Shown piece by piece: positions 1 to 8,883 of a DNA stretch of 64,000 nt; positions within the stretch are counted from its first letter, which is position 1; the number at the start of each line of letters is the position of its first letter. The notes beneath the pieces are model-generated. The model searched no databases, had not been told where the DNA came from, and saw only the letters and a program-made list of their open reading frames with translations. Source of the DNA: Agrobacterium vitis (lineage in GTDB: Bacteria > Pseudomonadota > Alphaproteobacteria > Rhizobiales > Rhizobiaceae); assembly GCF_014926405.1 (NCBI RefSeq), contig NZ_JACXXJ020000005.1, positions 1,493,001-1,557,000 of the forward strand, given 5' to 3'. A program made the position numbers and the translations under genes.

Positions 1-19
1 GCGCCATGTTTTCGAGAAA

Positions 20-838
20 TCAGGCTGAAAGCGTGACCTCGAATTGCATCTGGTCATAGGCCGGCTCGACATGATCAGGCGTTTCGCGCAGGACGGTCTC
101 GTAATCGAGTGGAATATGCATATGGGTCAATATCGCCCGCTTCGGGGCAAGCCTGTCGATCCATGCCAGCGATTGCGACAGGGACAGATGGCTCGGATGC
201 TCCCTGTATTGCAGGGCATCGATAACAAGCACATCCAGCCCGGCCAGACGCGGCACGGTTTTTTCTGGAAAATCGCTGACATCGCTGCAATAGGCGACAT
301 CACCGATGCGAAAGCCGAGTGAAATAATGTCGCCATGCTGCTGTTCCAGCGGCAAGAGCGCAATGCGTCCGCCTGCGCCATCGATCTCAACCGGCTGGTT
401 CATGTCCTCGATGATATGGGGACGGACGATGGGTGGATAATTGCTACCATCAGGGGTCTTCAGGCAGTAGCCGAACCCCGTCTCTATCCGACGCATGGTC
501 TCCGGCTCGGCATAGATCGGAATGCGTCCGCGCTGCATTAAGGAATAGCCGCGAAGATCATCGATGCCGTGCAGATGGTCGGCATGGGCGTGGCTATAAA
601 CGACGGCGTCCAGGGATTGGACACCCGCACGGATCATCTGTTCACGAAAATCCGGACCGGTATCAACCAGAACCACGGTCTTGCCGCCATCCGGGCCGAT
701 CTGCTCGATCAGAAAAGACGCGCGTGTGCGCCTGTTCTTCGGGTTCGACGGATCGCAATCTCCCCAATCACCATTGATCCGCGGCACGCCCGGCGAGGAT
801 GAACATCCCAGAATGGTGAAGCGGCGGAGATAGGTCAT
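20..838 (-). CDS. MBL-fold metallo-hydrolase (PhnP-like)
   Basis: A 272-residue metallo-beta-lactamase-fold hydrolase. The dinuclear metal motif HAHADH is at residues 83-88. Further likely ligands are His168 (QQHGD), Asp186 (YCSDVSDF) and His239 (LTHMH). The layout resembles PhnP-type phosphodiesterases, but no phn genes are nearby, so the substrate is unknown. It sits 7 nt after tatD and appears to be the last gene of the metG-tatD operon, a pairing that recurs in rhizobia. It has no signal peptide, so it is probably cytoplasmic. Fold confidence is high and specific function low. Confidence 0.85.
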   Translation of the reverse strand: MTYLRRFTILGCSSSPGVPRINGDWGDCDPSNPKNRRTRASFLIEQIGPDGGKTVVLVDTGPDFREQMIRAGVQSLDAVVYSHAHADHLHGIDDLRGYSLMQRGRIPIYAEPETMRRIETGFGYCLKTPDGSNYPPIVRPHIIEDMNQPVEIDGAGGRIALLPLEQQHGDIISLGFRIGDVAYCSDVSDFPEKTVPRLAGLDVLVIDALQYREHPSHLSLSQSLAWIDRLAPKRAILTHMHIPLDYETVLRETPDHVEPAYDQMQFEVTLSA

Positions 839-845
839 CGGTCAC

Positions 846-1628
846 TCAAAGCCTTGGCATTTTCGAAAACAGTCTCAATGCATTATCCGTGGTGATCGCG
901 GCGATTTCGGCGTAACTGACGCCTTTGACCTCGGCCAGCACCTCCGCCGTATTGACGACATAGGAGGGCTCGTTGCGTTTTCCACGCCAGCGTTTCGGCG
1001 CAAGGTAAGGCGCGTCTGTTTCCACCAAAAGGCGATCCAGAGGAATTTCCTTGGCGATATCGCGCAGCTCCTGCGATTTCGGAAAGGTCAGGATGCCGGA
1101 AAAGGAAATATAGCCGCCCAGCTCGACGCCGGTTTTCGCCAAAGCCTCGCCAGCCGAAAAGCAATGCAGAATGAAGGGAAACGCACCCTTTGCCGTCTCG
1201 TCGCGCAGGATCTGACCCATGTCGTCATCGGCGCTGCGGCTATGGATCACCAGCGGCAATTGTGTGCGGCGCGACGCCTCGATATGACGCAGGAAGCCGG
1301 TTTTCTGGTCTTCAGGCGTTTGGGTATCGTAGAAGTAATCCAGGCCGCATTCGCCGATGGCAACGACTTTTTCATGCGTCTCGGCCAGTCGCACCAGATC
1401 GTCCGCGCCAATCTCCAGCTCTTCATTGGCATTGTTGGGATGGGTACCGACCGAGCAAAATACCGAAGGGTAGCGCTCGGTCAGCTCCAACAGCGCCGGA
1501 AGCTTGGCGACACGGGTGGAGATCGTCACCATCTGCTTGACGCCTGCGTCATGGGCGCGCTTCACCAGCGCGTCTCGCTCTTCCTCGAAATCGGCGAAAT
1601 CCAGATGGCAATGGGTATCGATCAACAT
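846..1628 (-). CDS. tatD: TatD family metal-dependent DNase
   Basis: A 260-residue TIM-barrel hydrolase of the TatD family, which are metal-dependent 3'-5' exonucleases or DNases. It shows the N-terminal THCH metal motif (residues 5-8), the GECGLDY glutamate, VIHSR and LHCFSAG histidines, and a C-terminal ETDAPYLAP. The metG stop TGA is followed at once by GTG and then ATG. I chose the ATG because the family normally begins M-L-I-D-T-H, though the GTG one codon upstream (1631) is possible. It is tightly coupled to metG, an arrangement common across bacteria. Confidence 0.93.
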   Translation of the reverse strand: MLIDTHCHLDFADFEEERDALVKRAHDAGVKQMVTISTRVAKLPALLELTERYPSVFCSVGTHPNNANEELEIGADDLVRLAETHEKVVAIGECGLDYFYDTQTPEDQKTGFLRHIEASRRTQLPLVIHSRSADDDMGQILRDETAKGAFPFILHCFSAGEALAKTGVELGGYISFSGILTFPKSQELRDIAKEIPLDRLLVETDAPYLAPKRWRGKRNEPSYVVNTAEVLAEVKGVSYAEIAAITTDNALRLFSKMPRL

Positions 1629-1631
1629 CAC

Positions 1632-3209
1632 TCAGGCCCTGTCCGCTGCTTTGTCTGCTGCTTTGTCTGCATCTGGGGCAACGTAGCGCGGGAAGACCGG
1701 TGACACGGCAGGAAGTTCCGTGCCGGGCGTCAGGCGACCGGCCTTGCCCAGTTTGGCGAAAACCCGATCATCCGGTGCAATGGCCACGAGATCAAGCAGC
1801 TTCGCCGCACTGTCGGGCATGATCGGCTGGAACAGGATGGCAATCTGCCGCACCACTTCCGCCGTCACATACAGCACGGTTTCCATACGCGGCACATCCG
1901 TCTTGCGCAGCACCCAGGGTGCCTGGGCGGCGAAATAACGGTCGGCTTCGTTGACGATGTTCATGATCGCGCCCACGGCCTTGTGGATCTGCTGGCGGGA
2001 CATTTCCTCGCGGCAAATGGCAATGGCCTCGTCGGCTATTGCTAGAATAGCATCGTCAGCCTCGGTCAGAAGGCCGGGCTGCGGCACCTTGCCATCGAGG
2101 TTCTTGGCGATCATCGACAGCGAACGGCTGGCAAGATTGCCGATGCCGTTGGCGAGATCGGCATTGATCCGGGTGGCGATCCCCTCTTCCGAATAGGAAC
2201 CGTCTTGGCCGAACGACACCTCCCGCAGGAAGAAGAACCGCACCTGATCCAGGCCGAAGTGATTGACCAGATTGACCGGGTCCACCACATTGCCGACAGA
2301 TTTCGACATCTTCTCACCCTTGTTGAGAAGAAAGCCATGCGCATAGACCCGCTTGGGCAGCGGCAGGCCAGCCGACATCAGGAAAGCCGGCCAGTAGACT
2401 GCGTGGAAGCGAATGATATCCTTGCCGATGATATGGGCGTCTGCTGGCCAGTATTTGGCGCGCGGGCCGTTTTCATCGGTCAGATAGCCGGTGGCGGTGA
2501 CATAATTGGTCAGCGCATCAACCCAGACATACATGACATGCTTGTCATCGCCGGGCACCTTAATGCCCCAATCGAAGGTGGTGCGTGAAATCGACAGGTC
2601 CTTGAGGCCAGACTTGACGAAGGACATCACCTCGTTGCGGCGCTCATTGGGGCCGATGAAATCCGGCTGATCATCGTAGAGTTTCAGGAGCTTGTCTTCA
2701 TAGGCCGCGAGCTTGAAGAAATAGCTCTCCTCCTCCACCCATTCCACCGGCGTGCCTTGCGGCCCATAGCGAACGCCATCGGCGCGAAGCTCGGTTTCGT
2801 CTTCGGCGTAATAAGCCTCGTCGCGCACCGAATACCAGCCCGCATAGCTGTCCTTGTAGATATCGCCGTTCTTCTCCATCCGCTTCCAGATTTCCTGGCT
2901 GGCGGCGTGGTGACATGGCTCAGTGGTGCGGATGAAATCGTCGTTGGAGGCATTGAGCAACTTGCCCATAGCGCGGAATTCGCCGGAATTGCGCTCCGCC
3001 AGTTCCTCAGGCGTAATGCCTTCGTTACGGGCGGTCTGCTGCATTTTCTGGCCATGCTCGTCGGTGCCGGTCAGGAAGAACACGTCCTTGCCATCCAGCC
3101 GCTGGAAGCGCGCCATCGCATCCGTGGCGATCAGTTCATAGGCATGGCCGATATGCGGCTTGCCGTTCGGATAGGAAATGGCGGTGGTGATGTAGAACGT
3201 ATCTTTCAT
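1632..3209 (-). CDS. metG: Methionine--tRNA ligase
   Basis: Class I methionyl-tRNA synthetase of 525 residues that charges tRNA-Met. The HIGH signature is at 19-22 and KMSKS at 300-304. Between them is the connective-peptide region ([12 protein letters not shown]). There is no C-terminal tRNA-binding EMAP-like domain, so this is the short form. The C-terminus ends in an Ala/Asp/Lys tail encoded by an imperfect 12-bp tandem repeat. It is the first gene of metG-tatD-MBL hydrolase. The upstream region to 3412 is shared with the divergent permease gene. Confidence 0.97.
   Translation of the reverse strand: MKDTFYITTAISYPNGKPHIGHAYELIATDAMARFQRLDGKDVFFLTGTDEHGQKMQQTARNEGITPEELAERNSGEFRAMGKLLNASNDDFIRTTEPCHHAASQEIWKRMEKNGDIYKDSYAGWYSVRDEAYYAEDETELRADGVRYGPQGTPVEWVEEESYFFKLAAYEDKLLKLYDDQPDFIGPNERRNEVMSFVKSGLKDLSISRTTFDWGIKVPGDDKHVMYVWVDALTNYVTATGYLTDENGPRAKYWPADAHIIGKDIIRFHAVYWPAFLMSAGLPLPKRVYAHGFLLNKGEKMSKSVGNVVDPVNLVNHFGLDQVRFFFLREVSFGQDGSYSEEGIATRINADLANGIGNLASRSLSMIAKNLDGKVPQPGLLTEADDAILAIADEAIAICREEMSRQQIHKAVGAIMNIVNEADRYFAAQAPWVLRKTDVPRMETVLYVTAEVVRQIAILFQPIMPDSAAKLLDLVAIAPDDRVFAKLGKAGRLTPGTELPAVSPVFPRYVAPDADKAADKAADRA
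1639..1675 (-). repeat. 12-bp tandem repeat in the 3' end of metG
   Basis: About three imperfect copies of a 12-bp unit (TTTGTCTGCTGC on the plus strand) encode the repeated K-A-A-D motif at the extreme C-terminus of MetRS. Being in frame and a multiple of three, copy-number change would only lengthen or shorten the tail. Confidence 0.7.
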
Positions 3210-3412
3210 GGATCGGCCCTTGCAGTCCGCTTTATCGATCAGGAATGTCCGCCGCTCTTAGCGCATGTCGCCGCGTTGCGAAACAACAAGTTTCTCGGCC
3301 ACGCGCTTTGATGGGCTGTTGCGCCTTGACCGCCTTACCCGGCTTTCGCTAGATCGGCCCTGTCCGAATCCGAGGAGGTGCCGTTCTGACCGGTTTTTCG
3401 TTTGACCCCCTG

Positions 3413-4183
3413 GTGTCGCTGTCGGGCTTTGTCGTCGGGTGTCTGGTTGGCATTACCGGCGTCGGCGGCGCGTCGCTGATGACTCCGCTGATGGTGCTGT
3501 TGTTCGGCGTTCATCCGGCAACTGCCGTAGGGACTGATCTGCTCTATGCCGCCGTGACCAAGATGGCGGGTGCCGCTGTGCATCATCGCCACGGCCATAT
3601 CCGCTGGCGGCTGGTCGGCCTGCTGGCATTGGGCAGCGTTCCCGCGACGGGCCTGACCCTGTGGCTGATGAGCGGCGTTGACCGCAAAAGCGCCCATTCC
3701 GTTGATCTACTGACAACCAGCCTCGGCATCATGCTGATGATGACAGCGATGATCCTGCTGTTTCGGGATCTGCTGGTGCGATATGAAATGAACTGGCTCA
3801 AGTCCCACCGCAGCCCAAGCCCACGCGCCATTGCAATCGGCACCTTCGTTCTTGGACTGGTGCTGGGTGCTGTCGTTACGCTGACATCGGTCGGTGCTGG
3901 GGCCATCGGCGTGACCGTGCTGCTGTTTCTCTATCCCCGCTCCACCATCAACGACATTGTCGGCTCCGATATTGCCCACGCCATTCCACTGACGCTGATC
4001 GGCGGCATCGGCTATTGGGTGATCGGCGATGTCAACTGGGTGCTGCTGGGCTCACTGCTGATCGGCTCCATCCCCGGTATCGTGTTGGGCAGCTATGCCG
4101 CACCACGCCTGCCGGAAAAGGCGGTGAGAATTATCCTCGCCCTCATTCTGGTGATCGTCGCGGCGAAATTGATCTCGTTGTAG
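3413..4183 (+). CDS. TauE/SafE family sulfite/organic-anion exporter-like permease
   Basis: An inner-membrane permease of about 256 residues with the TauE/SafE (DUF81) pattern: an N-terminal half containing GITGVGGASLMTP and a repeated second half containing LTSVGAGAIGV, with about 7-8 hydrophobic segments. Members export sulfite, sulfoacetate or similar anions; the substrate here cannot be read. The GTG start at 3413 lies 34 nt after a strong Shine-Dalgarno (GAGGAGG, 3372-3378). A CTG at 3386 in the same frame is ideally spaced and adds LTGFSFDPL, which resembles the usual N-terminus. It converges on holB with a 7-nt gap and is the only plus-strand gene in the block. Confidence 0.88.
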   Translation: MSLSGFVVGCLVGITGVGGASLMTPLMVLLFGVHPATAVGTDLLYAAVTKMAGAAVHHRHGHIRWRLVGLLALGSVPATGLTLWLMSGVDRKSAHSVDLLTTSLGIMLMMTAMILLFRDLLVRYEMNWLKSHRSPSPRAIAIGTFVLGLVLGAVVTLTSVGAGAIGVTVLLFLYPRSTINDIVGSDIAHAIPLTLIGGIGYWVIGDVNWVLLGSLLIGSIPGIVLGSYAAPRLPEKAVRIILALILVIVAAKLISL

Positions 4184-4190
4184 CGACCAC

Positions 4191-5213
4191 CTATGCAGCC
4201 GCGACCTCGCCAAGAATTTCCAGCAGCGTCTGCTTACGGTCGAGGTTGTAGGCTCCGGCCACGCCAAGCTTTTCGACGATGGCGCTGGAAAGCCGCGATA
4301 GCCGCTCGGCCCGGGAAAGATCGCCCGCCATCGCCACCTGGCGCGCATTGTCCATCAGGAATTCGGACAAATGCTCGATGAAGAAATGGTAGATCACGTC
4401 GCTGTCCTTGGCTGACAGCGCATCGGCCAGCTTGTGCATCTGTTTTCTTGCCGCCGGACCTTCACTGGCAAGGATCGCATTGAAGGCAGCAATGATTTCC
4501 ATGCCGCCATAGTTGATCAGTTTCAACGCCTGCGACACGCTGCCCTTGGAGAGATCAGAAAGCGCCGCCATCTGCTCCACAGGTGGCGAGACCCCCAGAT
4601 GCGCCAGCGCGCTGGCCAGATCGTCCACGCCAAGCGTTTGTAATTTCAGCGGCATGCAGCGTGAGCGAATGGTGGGCAAAAGCTTGCCGGGCGCATGGGA
4701 CAGGACCAGAAACAGCGACCGTTTCGGCGGCTCTTCCAGCACTTTCAAAATGGCATTGGCCGCATTGCGGTTCATGTCGTCGGCAGGATCGAGGATGACG
4801 ATCCGCCAATTGCCACCACCTGAGGTCTGGGAAAAGAAATGACCAGCCTTGCGGATTTCCTCCACGGTAATCGAGGCTTTCGCCCTGCCGGTCTTTTCAT
4901 CCACCGGTCGGGCAATATGCAGGAGGTTATGCGAGGCCCCGGACGCAATCTGCCGCCCAACCAGCGAATTGGGGTCCGGGTCGGCGAGGACAAAGGGCGC
5001 ACTGGCGGGGTCGGGATGCGACAGGACATGATGAGCAAAACGGAAGGCCAGCGTTGCCTTGCCGATCCCCTCCGGCCCTTCGATCAGGATCGCATGATGA
5101 AGCTTGCCGGACTGGTAGGAACTGGCCAGAAACTGTTCCGCCGCGCCATGGCCAAACAGCCTGTCATTGGCAAAAGGCGCAATGGCACCATCGAGAAGGC
5201 CGGGTTTTTCCAT
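4191..5213 (-). CDS. holB: DNA polymerase III subunit delta'
   Basis: A 340-residue clamp-loader subunit. It has a P-loop (GPEGIGKAT, 46-54), an Asp-rich Walker B region (VILDPADDMN) and the sensor-like EEPPKRSLF segment, all typical of delta'. As in many alphaproteobacterial delta' proteins, the four-cysteine zinc module of the E. coli protein is not evident. It starts one nucleotide after the tmk stop, so the two are translationally coupled. With DnaX and HolA it loads the sliding clamp. Confidence 0.95.
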   Translation of the reverse strand: MEKPGLLDGAIAPFANDRLFGHGAAEQFLASSYQSGKLHHAILIEGPEGIGKATLAFRFAHHVLSHPDPASAPFVLADPDPNSLVGRQIASGASHNLLHIARPVDEKTGRAKASITVEEIRKAGHFFSQTSGGGNWRIVILDPADDMNRNAANAILKVLEEPPKRSLFLVLSHAPGKLLPTIRSRCMPLKLQTLGVDDLASALAHLGVSPPVEQMAALSDLSKGSVSQALKLINYGGMEIIAAFNAILASEGPAARKQMHKLADALSAKDSDVIYHFFIEHLSEFLMDNARQVAMAGDLSRAERLSRLSSAIVEKLGVAGAYNLDRKQTLLEILGEVAAA

Positions 5214-5214
5214 T

Positions 5215-5880
5215 CTAGAGCCTTCCGTCGTTGTGAGGCAGGAGTGGTTTCACCGCTGCAAAAATCTCCTCGGCGATCTGCTCGATCCCGGCTCGCGCAT
5301 CCACCACCTGGCAACGCGAAGGCTCGGCCCGCGCAATGGCCAGAAAAGCCTCGCGGCGGCGTTCGTGAATGGCGATTTCCTCTTTCTCAAAACGGTCCGG
5401 TGCATCTTCTCCCAAAGCCCCCGCCCGGTTTTTGGCCCGCGCCAGTCCAATATTGGCTGGCAGATCGAGGATGATCGTCAGGTCCGGCACCACGCCATCA
5501 ACGGCAATGGCTTGCAGTCGCTCGATGAAGGCTGAAGAGAGATTGCCGGTCGCGCCCTGATAGACCCGCGAGGAATCCATGAAGCGGTCACAAAGCACCA
5601 CATCGCCCCGCAGCAGCGCTGGGCGCAGCCGGGCTTCCACATGGTCATTGCGGGCGGCGGCAAACAGGATCGCTTCCATTTCCACCCCGAACGGCTCGGC
5701 CGCCCCCGACAGCAGCACATGTCGCAAGGCCTCGGCGCAGGGTGAGCCACCCGGTTCACGGCTGGTGACAACGGCAAAGCCGAGCGCCTCCAGCGTGTTC
5801 GCCAGAAGCCTGATCTGGGTGGACTTGCCCGCCCCCTCGCCGCCTTCGAATGTTACGAATAATCCACTGCCAACCGACAC
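5215..5880 (-). CDS. tmk: Thymidylate kinase
   Basis: dTMP kinase, giving dTDP for DNA synthesis. About 221 residues, with P-loop GGEGAGKST (13-21), REPGGSP, the DRFMDSS substrate segment and an Arg-rich LID (RAKNRAG). The frame is open 54 nt further upstream, but that stretch encodes repeat DNA. I chose the GTG at 5880, preceded by AGGAAAG at a suitable distance, because the protein then begins just before the first beta strand. It lies between the DacF-like gene and holB in one minus-strand operon. Confidence 0.94.
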   Translation of the reverse strand: MSVGSGLFVTFEGGEGAGKSTQIRLLANTLEALGFAVVTSREPGGSPCAEALRHVLLSGAAEPFGVEMEAILFAAARNDHVEARLRPALLRGDVVLCDRFMDSSRVYQGATGNLSSAFIERLQAIAVDGVVPDLTIILDLPANIGLARAKNRAGALGEDAPDRFEKEEIAIHERRREAFLAIARAEPSRCQVVDARAGIEQIAEEIFAAVKPLLPHNDGRL

Positions 5881-5903
5881 TGATCCGCTTTCTTTCCTGT
5901 TTA

Positions 5904-5950
5904 GAGTGTTTCCGGAGGGAAAGCCGGTTCCCACGTTTCGGTCCGATGCT
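5904..5950. repeat. RIME-like palindromic element, second subtype
   Basis: A short stretch with GGGAAAGCCGGTTCCCACG, ending GATGCTCTAG, directly upstream of tmk and abutting the larger element at 5951. Its pattern (cGGGAaaaCCGGttCCCA) recalls rhizobium-specific intergenic mosaic elements, which are common between genes in this family. The assignment is by recollection of the motif, not by search. Confidence 0.5.
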
Positions 5951-6056
5951 CTAGAGTCTGTCAGGTTCAGATTGAACCAGACAGACTCTAGCTACTCTTT
6001 TTTTCGTTTGTCTTTTCGGGAAAACCGGTTTCCACTTTTCCCTGACAAACTCTAGA
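5951..6056. repeat. 105-bp double-hairpin intergenic element, copy 1
   Basis: The first hairpin (5951-5991) has 19-nt arms with one mismatch around a 3-nt loop. The second (6006-6050) has arms GTTTGTC/GACAAAC enclosing GGGAAAACCGG. The ends are inverted copies of CTAGAGTYTGTCAGG. It lies between tmk and the DacF-like gene and is closely matched by the element at 12952-13056, so it is a dispersed, MITE-like repeat. Confidence 0.85.
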
Positions 6057-6101
6057 ACCGCTGTGTAACGCAAGCTTGCGGCCTGGGAAACCTCTGTCGG
6101 A

Positions 6102-7337
6102 TCAAACCCAGGAAAACAGCAGTTCCACCAATGCGTCACGGGTGCGTTTGACCAGCGAGCCCAGCGTTGACGGCGATGCGGCCTGAAGCGGCATGTCACG
6201 CAGCATCTTGTCGCCGAGCATGACCTTCAAATGCCCGACCTGCTGGCCCTGCGCCACGCCGGGGCGCAGCGGCCAGGGATAGATGACCTTGGCTTCCAAC
6301 TTATCGCTGGCGCCAACCGGCAGATAGACATCAACCGGCTGCGGCGACACCAGCGGCACCTGTGCCGGTTCCCCGCCATAAACGCTGGCCTCACCGATCA
6401 CTTGTCCCGCTTCGAACAGGCGGCGCTTCTCAAAAGCGGAAAAGCCCCAGGCCAGTGCCTTTGCCGCATCCTCCTGCCGGGATTTGTCGCTTTCGCTGCC
6501 CGCCAAGCCCAGATAGAGCCGCACACCATTCTGCTGGGCGGACGCGACGATGGAATAACCTTCCCCGTCGGCAAACCCTGCCGCCAGGCCATCCACACCC
6601 GGTGACTGGCCGAGAAGCGGATTGCGATTGCGTTGGAAGATCTTGTTCCATTCGAAATCCGGCTGGGCGTAAAGCGCATAGAAATCCGGGTAATTGGATT
6701 TCAGCGCCTGCGCCAGCGTGATCATATCCCTCAGGCTGACTTTATTGCCGGGATCTGGAAGACCGGTTGCATTGGCAAAATGGCTGTCCTTAAGACCAAG
6801 CGCCGCTGCCCGCTCATTCATCAGCTTGACGAAACCTTGCTCCGATCCGGCCATGCCCTCGGCAAGGATAAGACATGCATCATTGGCCATCTGCACCATG
6901 ACGCCCTTCAGCAGCGCCTCCACCGGCACGCGCGAGCGCACGGCAGCAAACATCGTCGCCGTGCGCGACGGCGCGCCACCGGTGCGCCAGGCGAATTCGG
7001 AAACGGGAAAGTCCTGGGACAGCGTCAGGCGACCGGATTTCAGCGCATCGAGCACCACTTCCGCAACCATCATCTTGGAGAGAGAGGCCGAGGTGAAAGG
7101 TTGATCGCTGTTCTTTTCAAACAGCACACTGCCGGTTTCCGCCTCGATCAGCAGGACCTGCTTGGCCTCGGTGGCATAGACGGCGGGCGTTGCAGCGTCG
7201 GCTGCCGCTCCTTGCGCAAAGGCGCCGGTCTGAAGACTTACGCCGTAGAAAAGTGCCGCAAGCAGCACAAGCATCTTTCTATCGTATGATCCAGCATACG
7301 CCCAAAAGCGCTTTGTGACCGGCAAGCCGATATGCAT
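6102..7337 (-). CDS. DacF-like penicillin-binding protein 5/6 family protein, degenerate motifs
   Basis: A periplasmic protein of about 411 residues with an N-terminal signal (hydrophobic MLVLLAALFYGV, cleavage probably near AFA-Q) and the peptidase S11 domain of D-Ala-D-Ala carboxypeptidases. The nucleophile motif SLSK is present (about residues 85-88). The second motif SxN reads MAN (about 150-152) and the KTG motif reads AAG (about 252-254). A normal enzyme needs both, so carboxypeptidase activity is doubtful. The second of two ATGs was chosen because AAGG is 6 nt upstream of it. It lies between rlpA and tmk. Confidence 0.85.
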   Translation of the reverse strand: MHIGLPVTKRFWAYAGSYDRKMLVLLAALFYGVSLQTGAFAQGAAADAATPAVYATEAKQVLLIEAETGSVLFEKNSDQPFTSASLSKMMVAEVVLDALKSGRLTLSQDFPVSEFAWRTGGAPSRTATMFAAVRSRVPVEALLKGVMVQMANDACLILAEGMAGSEQGFVKLMNERAAALGLKDSHFANATGLPDPGNKVSLRDMITLAQALKSNYPDFYALYAQPDFEWNKIFQRNRNPLLGQSPGVDGLAAGFADGEGYSIVASAQQNGVRLYLGLAGSESDKSRQEDAAKALAWGFSAFEKRRLFEAGQVIGEASVYGGEPAQVPLVSPQPVDVYLPVGASDKLEAKVIYPWPLRPGVAQGQQVGHLKVMLGDKMLRDMPLQAASPSTLGSLVKRTRDALVELLFSWV

Positions 7338-7480
7338 CGCCATCCTTCACCAATAATAGGATGCCGGAGAGCGAGAATCGCCACCGGCATCTATAATGGA
7401 TAGGTTTTATGGAGGAAGGCGTCTACCCTTGAAAACGGCTAGAGCAAGGCTCGAACAAGCCTCACCAGCGCCAGTTGGGA

Positions 7481-8641
7481 TCAGCCTTCATTGGGATTGG
7501 AATAGGCATTGGCTGTCACAGGAGCCGGGCCGACATGCCAGCCGGGCGGCAGGCCGCCACCAGACGGTGCCGACACCGGCTTCTGACGGGTCGCAGTGGC
7601 CCGAACCGGCTGCGGTGCGGCCACAGGCGCCATCTCCCGGCGAGCCACGCCGGTGCTGGCAGCATTGCGCGGCTGCGGCATCGGCTCAGCGGAGGCAATG
7701 GCCGGAGCCTGCCATTCGCGGGTCGGTTCAATGCGGGTCGGTTCTGGCCGCGATACGGCGACCGGCTGACGCTGGACCGGGCGCGGTGCATTGGCACTGG
7801 CGGAAACCGGATAGGAGTTGCTGCCGTAAGCCGAGGCTGACGCCGGCGCAACAACCGGTTTTGCCGTTTTCGGCTGCGGTGCAGACGCGCTGGCCGGGCC
7901 TGCGAAACGGCCGAAGAAATTCTGCTGCGGCGCATTCGACGCCACCATCACACCACTTGCGATCTGGCCACCACCGAAGGGATCGACGCCGGGAACGCGC
8001 TGGCCCTTGCGGACATAAGACGCCATCAGATAGGGCATGTCATGGCCCGTCATATCGGCTGGGCCAACATATTTGACCTTCACATTAGCTGTGCCGTGGC
8101 CCTTGACGTCAAGAAGTTCGGCTGCCTTGTCGGAGAGATCGATCAGGCGATTGGCGTGGAACGGGCCACGATCGTTGACGCGGACAATGACCGAACTGCC
8201 GGTATCGAGATTGGTAACACGGGCGTAGCTGGGGAGCGGCATGGTCGGATGGGCGGCGGAAATGCCGTATTGGTCATAGACTTCGCCATTGGCCGTGTAG
8301 CGCCCATGGAAAGCCGAGCCATACCAGGAGGCAAGCCCGGATGCTTCGTAATTGGGGTTCTCGCGTGGCTTATAGACCTTGCCAGCGACCACGTAGGGGT
8401 TTCCGACCAGACGGCGACCGCCGCCTTTTGGCACAGGGCCGTTTTCCACCACACGCGGGCTGGCCTTCACGCCATAGGCAGATTCGGCAAAATATTCCTT
8501 GCTGCGTTTCTTGGTCGTGCTGACCTTGCTCACATCATGGTTGGCGCCGCAGGACGTCACCGCCACGCCCGCCAGAACAACCCATGCCATCCGCAAACAT
8601 CCGGAAACTGAACGCCGCTGCAAAACCATTTTTACCGTCAT
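7481..8641 (-). CDS. rlpA: RlpA-like septal-ring lipoprotein
   Basis: A protein of about 386 residues with a lipoprotein signal peptide (lipobox VTSC, Cys at about 31) and a double-psi beta-barrel RlpA domain (ASWYGSAFHG, YARVTNLDTG, VNDRGPF, IDLSDKAA). RlpA proteins bind or cleave peptidoglycan lacking stem peptides at the septum. The C-terminal 180 residues are Ala/Pro/Val-rich and look disordered. I see no SPOR domain, unlike the E. coli protein. The ATG at 8641 is one of two close candidates (8641, 8629). The upstream region holds CtrA-type sites. The DacF-like gene follows. Confidence 0.9.
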   Translation of the reverse strand: MTVKMVLQRRSVSGCLRMAWVVLAGVAVTSCGANHDVSKVSTTKKRSKEYFAESAYGVKASPRVVENGPVPKGGGRRLVGNPYVVAGKVYKPRENPNYEASGLASWYGSAFHGRYTANGEVYDQYGISAAHPTMPLPSYARVTNLDTGSSVIVRVNDRGPFHANRLIDLSDKAAELLDVKGHGTANVKVKYVGPADMTGHDMPYLMASYVRKGQRVPGVDPFGGGQIASGVMVASNAPQQNFFGRFAGPASASAPQPKTAKPVVAPASASAYGSNSYPVSASANAPRPVQRQPVAVSRPEPTRIEPTREWQAPAIASAEPMPQPRNAASTGVARREMAPVAAPQPVRATATRQKPVSAPSGGGLPPGWHVGPAPVTANAYSNPNEG

Positions 8642-8768
8642 CGCACCGACACACCAATCAGGACCGCGACGCGGCCATTGCAAAGAATAAATGTCAAATT
8701 TTAGTCCCCCGAAGTGACACAGGACTGTGCCACAATAGAAATGGGGATAAAATGGCGAAAATGCGATT

Positions 8769-8820
8769 ATGGTTAAGGCGTTAGGGTGAATAGTTCGCGT
8801 TATGGTTAATGAAGGGTTAA
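8769..8820 (-). promoter_or_regulatory. CtrA-type binding sites upstream of rlpA
   Basis: Positions 8806-8820 are TTAA-N7-TTAA. Read on the minus strand the site is followed by CCAT, giving the full CtrA consensus including TTAACCAT. A second TTAACCAT half-site is at 8769-8776. Both lie 130-165 bp upstream of rlpA, the only gene reading away from here. CtrA is the alphaproteobacterial cell-cycle master regulator. Confidence 0.6.
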
Positions 8821-8883
8821 ACGCAGACCTTCAAATCGACAACCCTACCCATCGTCAGGGAGCACGTCTTGCGCCTCCCGCGG

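Noticed and set aside
7396..8076. Plus-strand open frame opposite rlpA
   Set aside because: Arg/Pro-rich antisense of the Ala/Pro-rich RlpA tail; no ribosome site.
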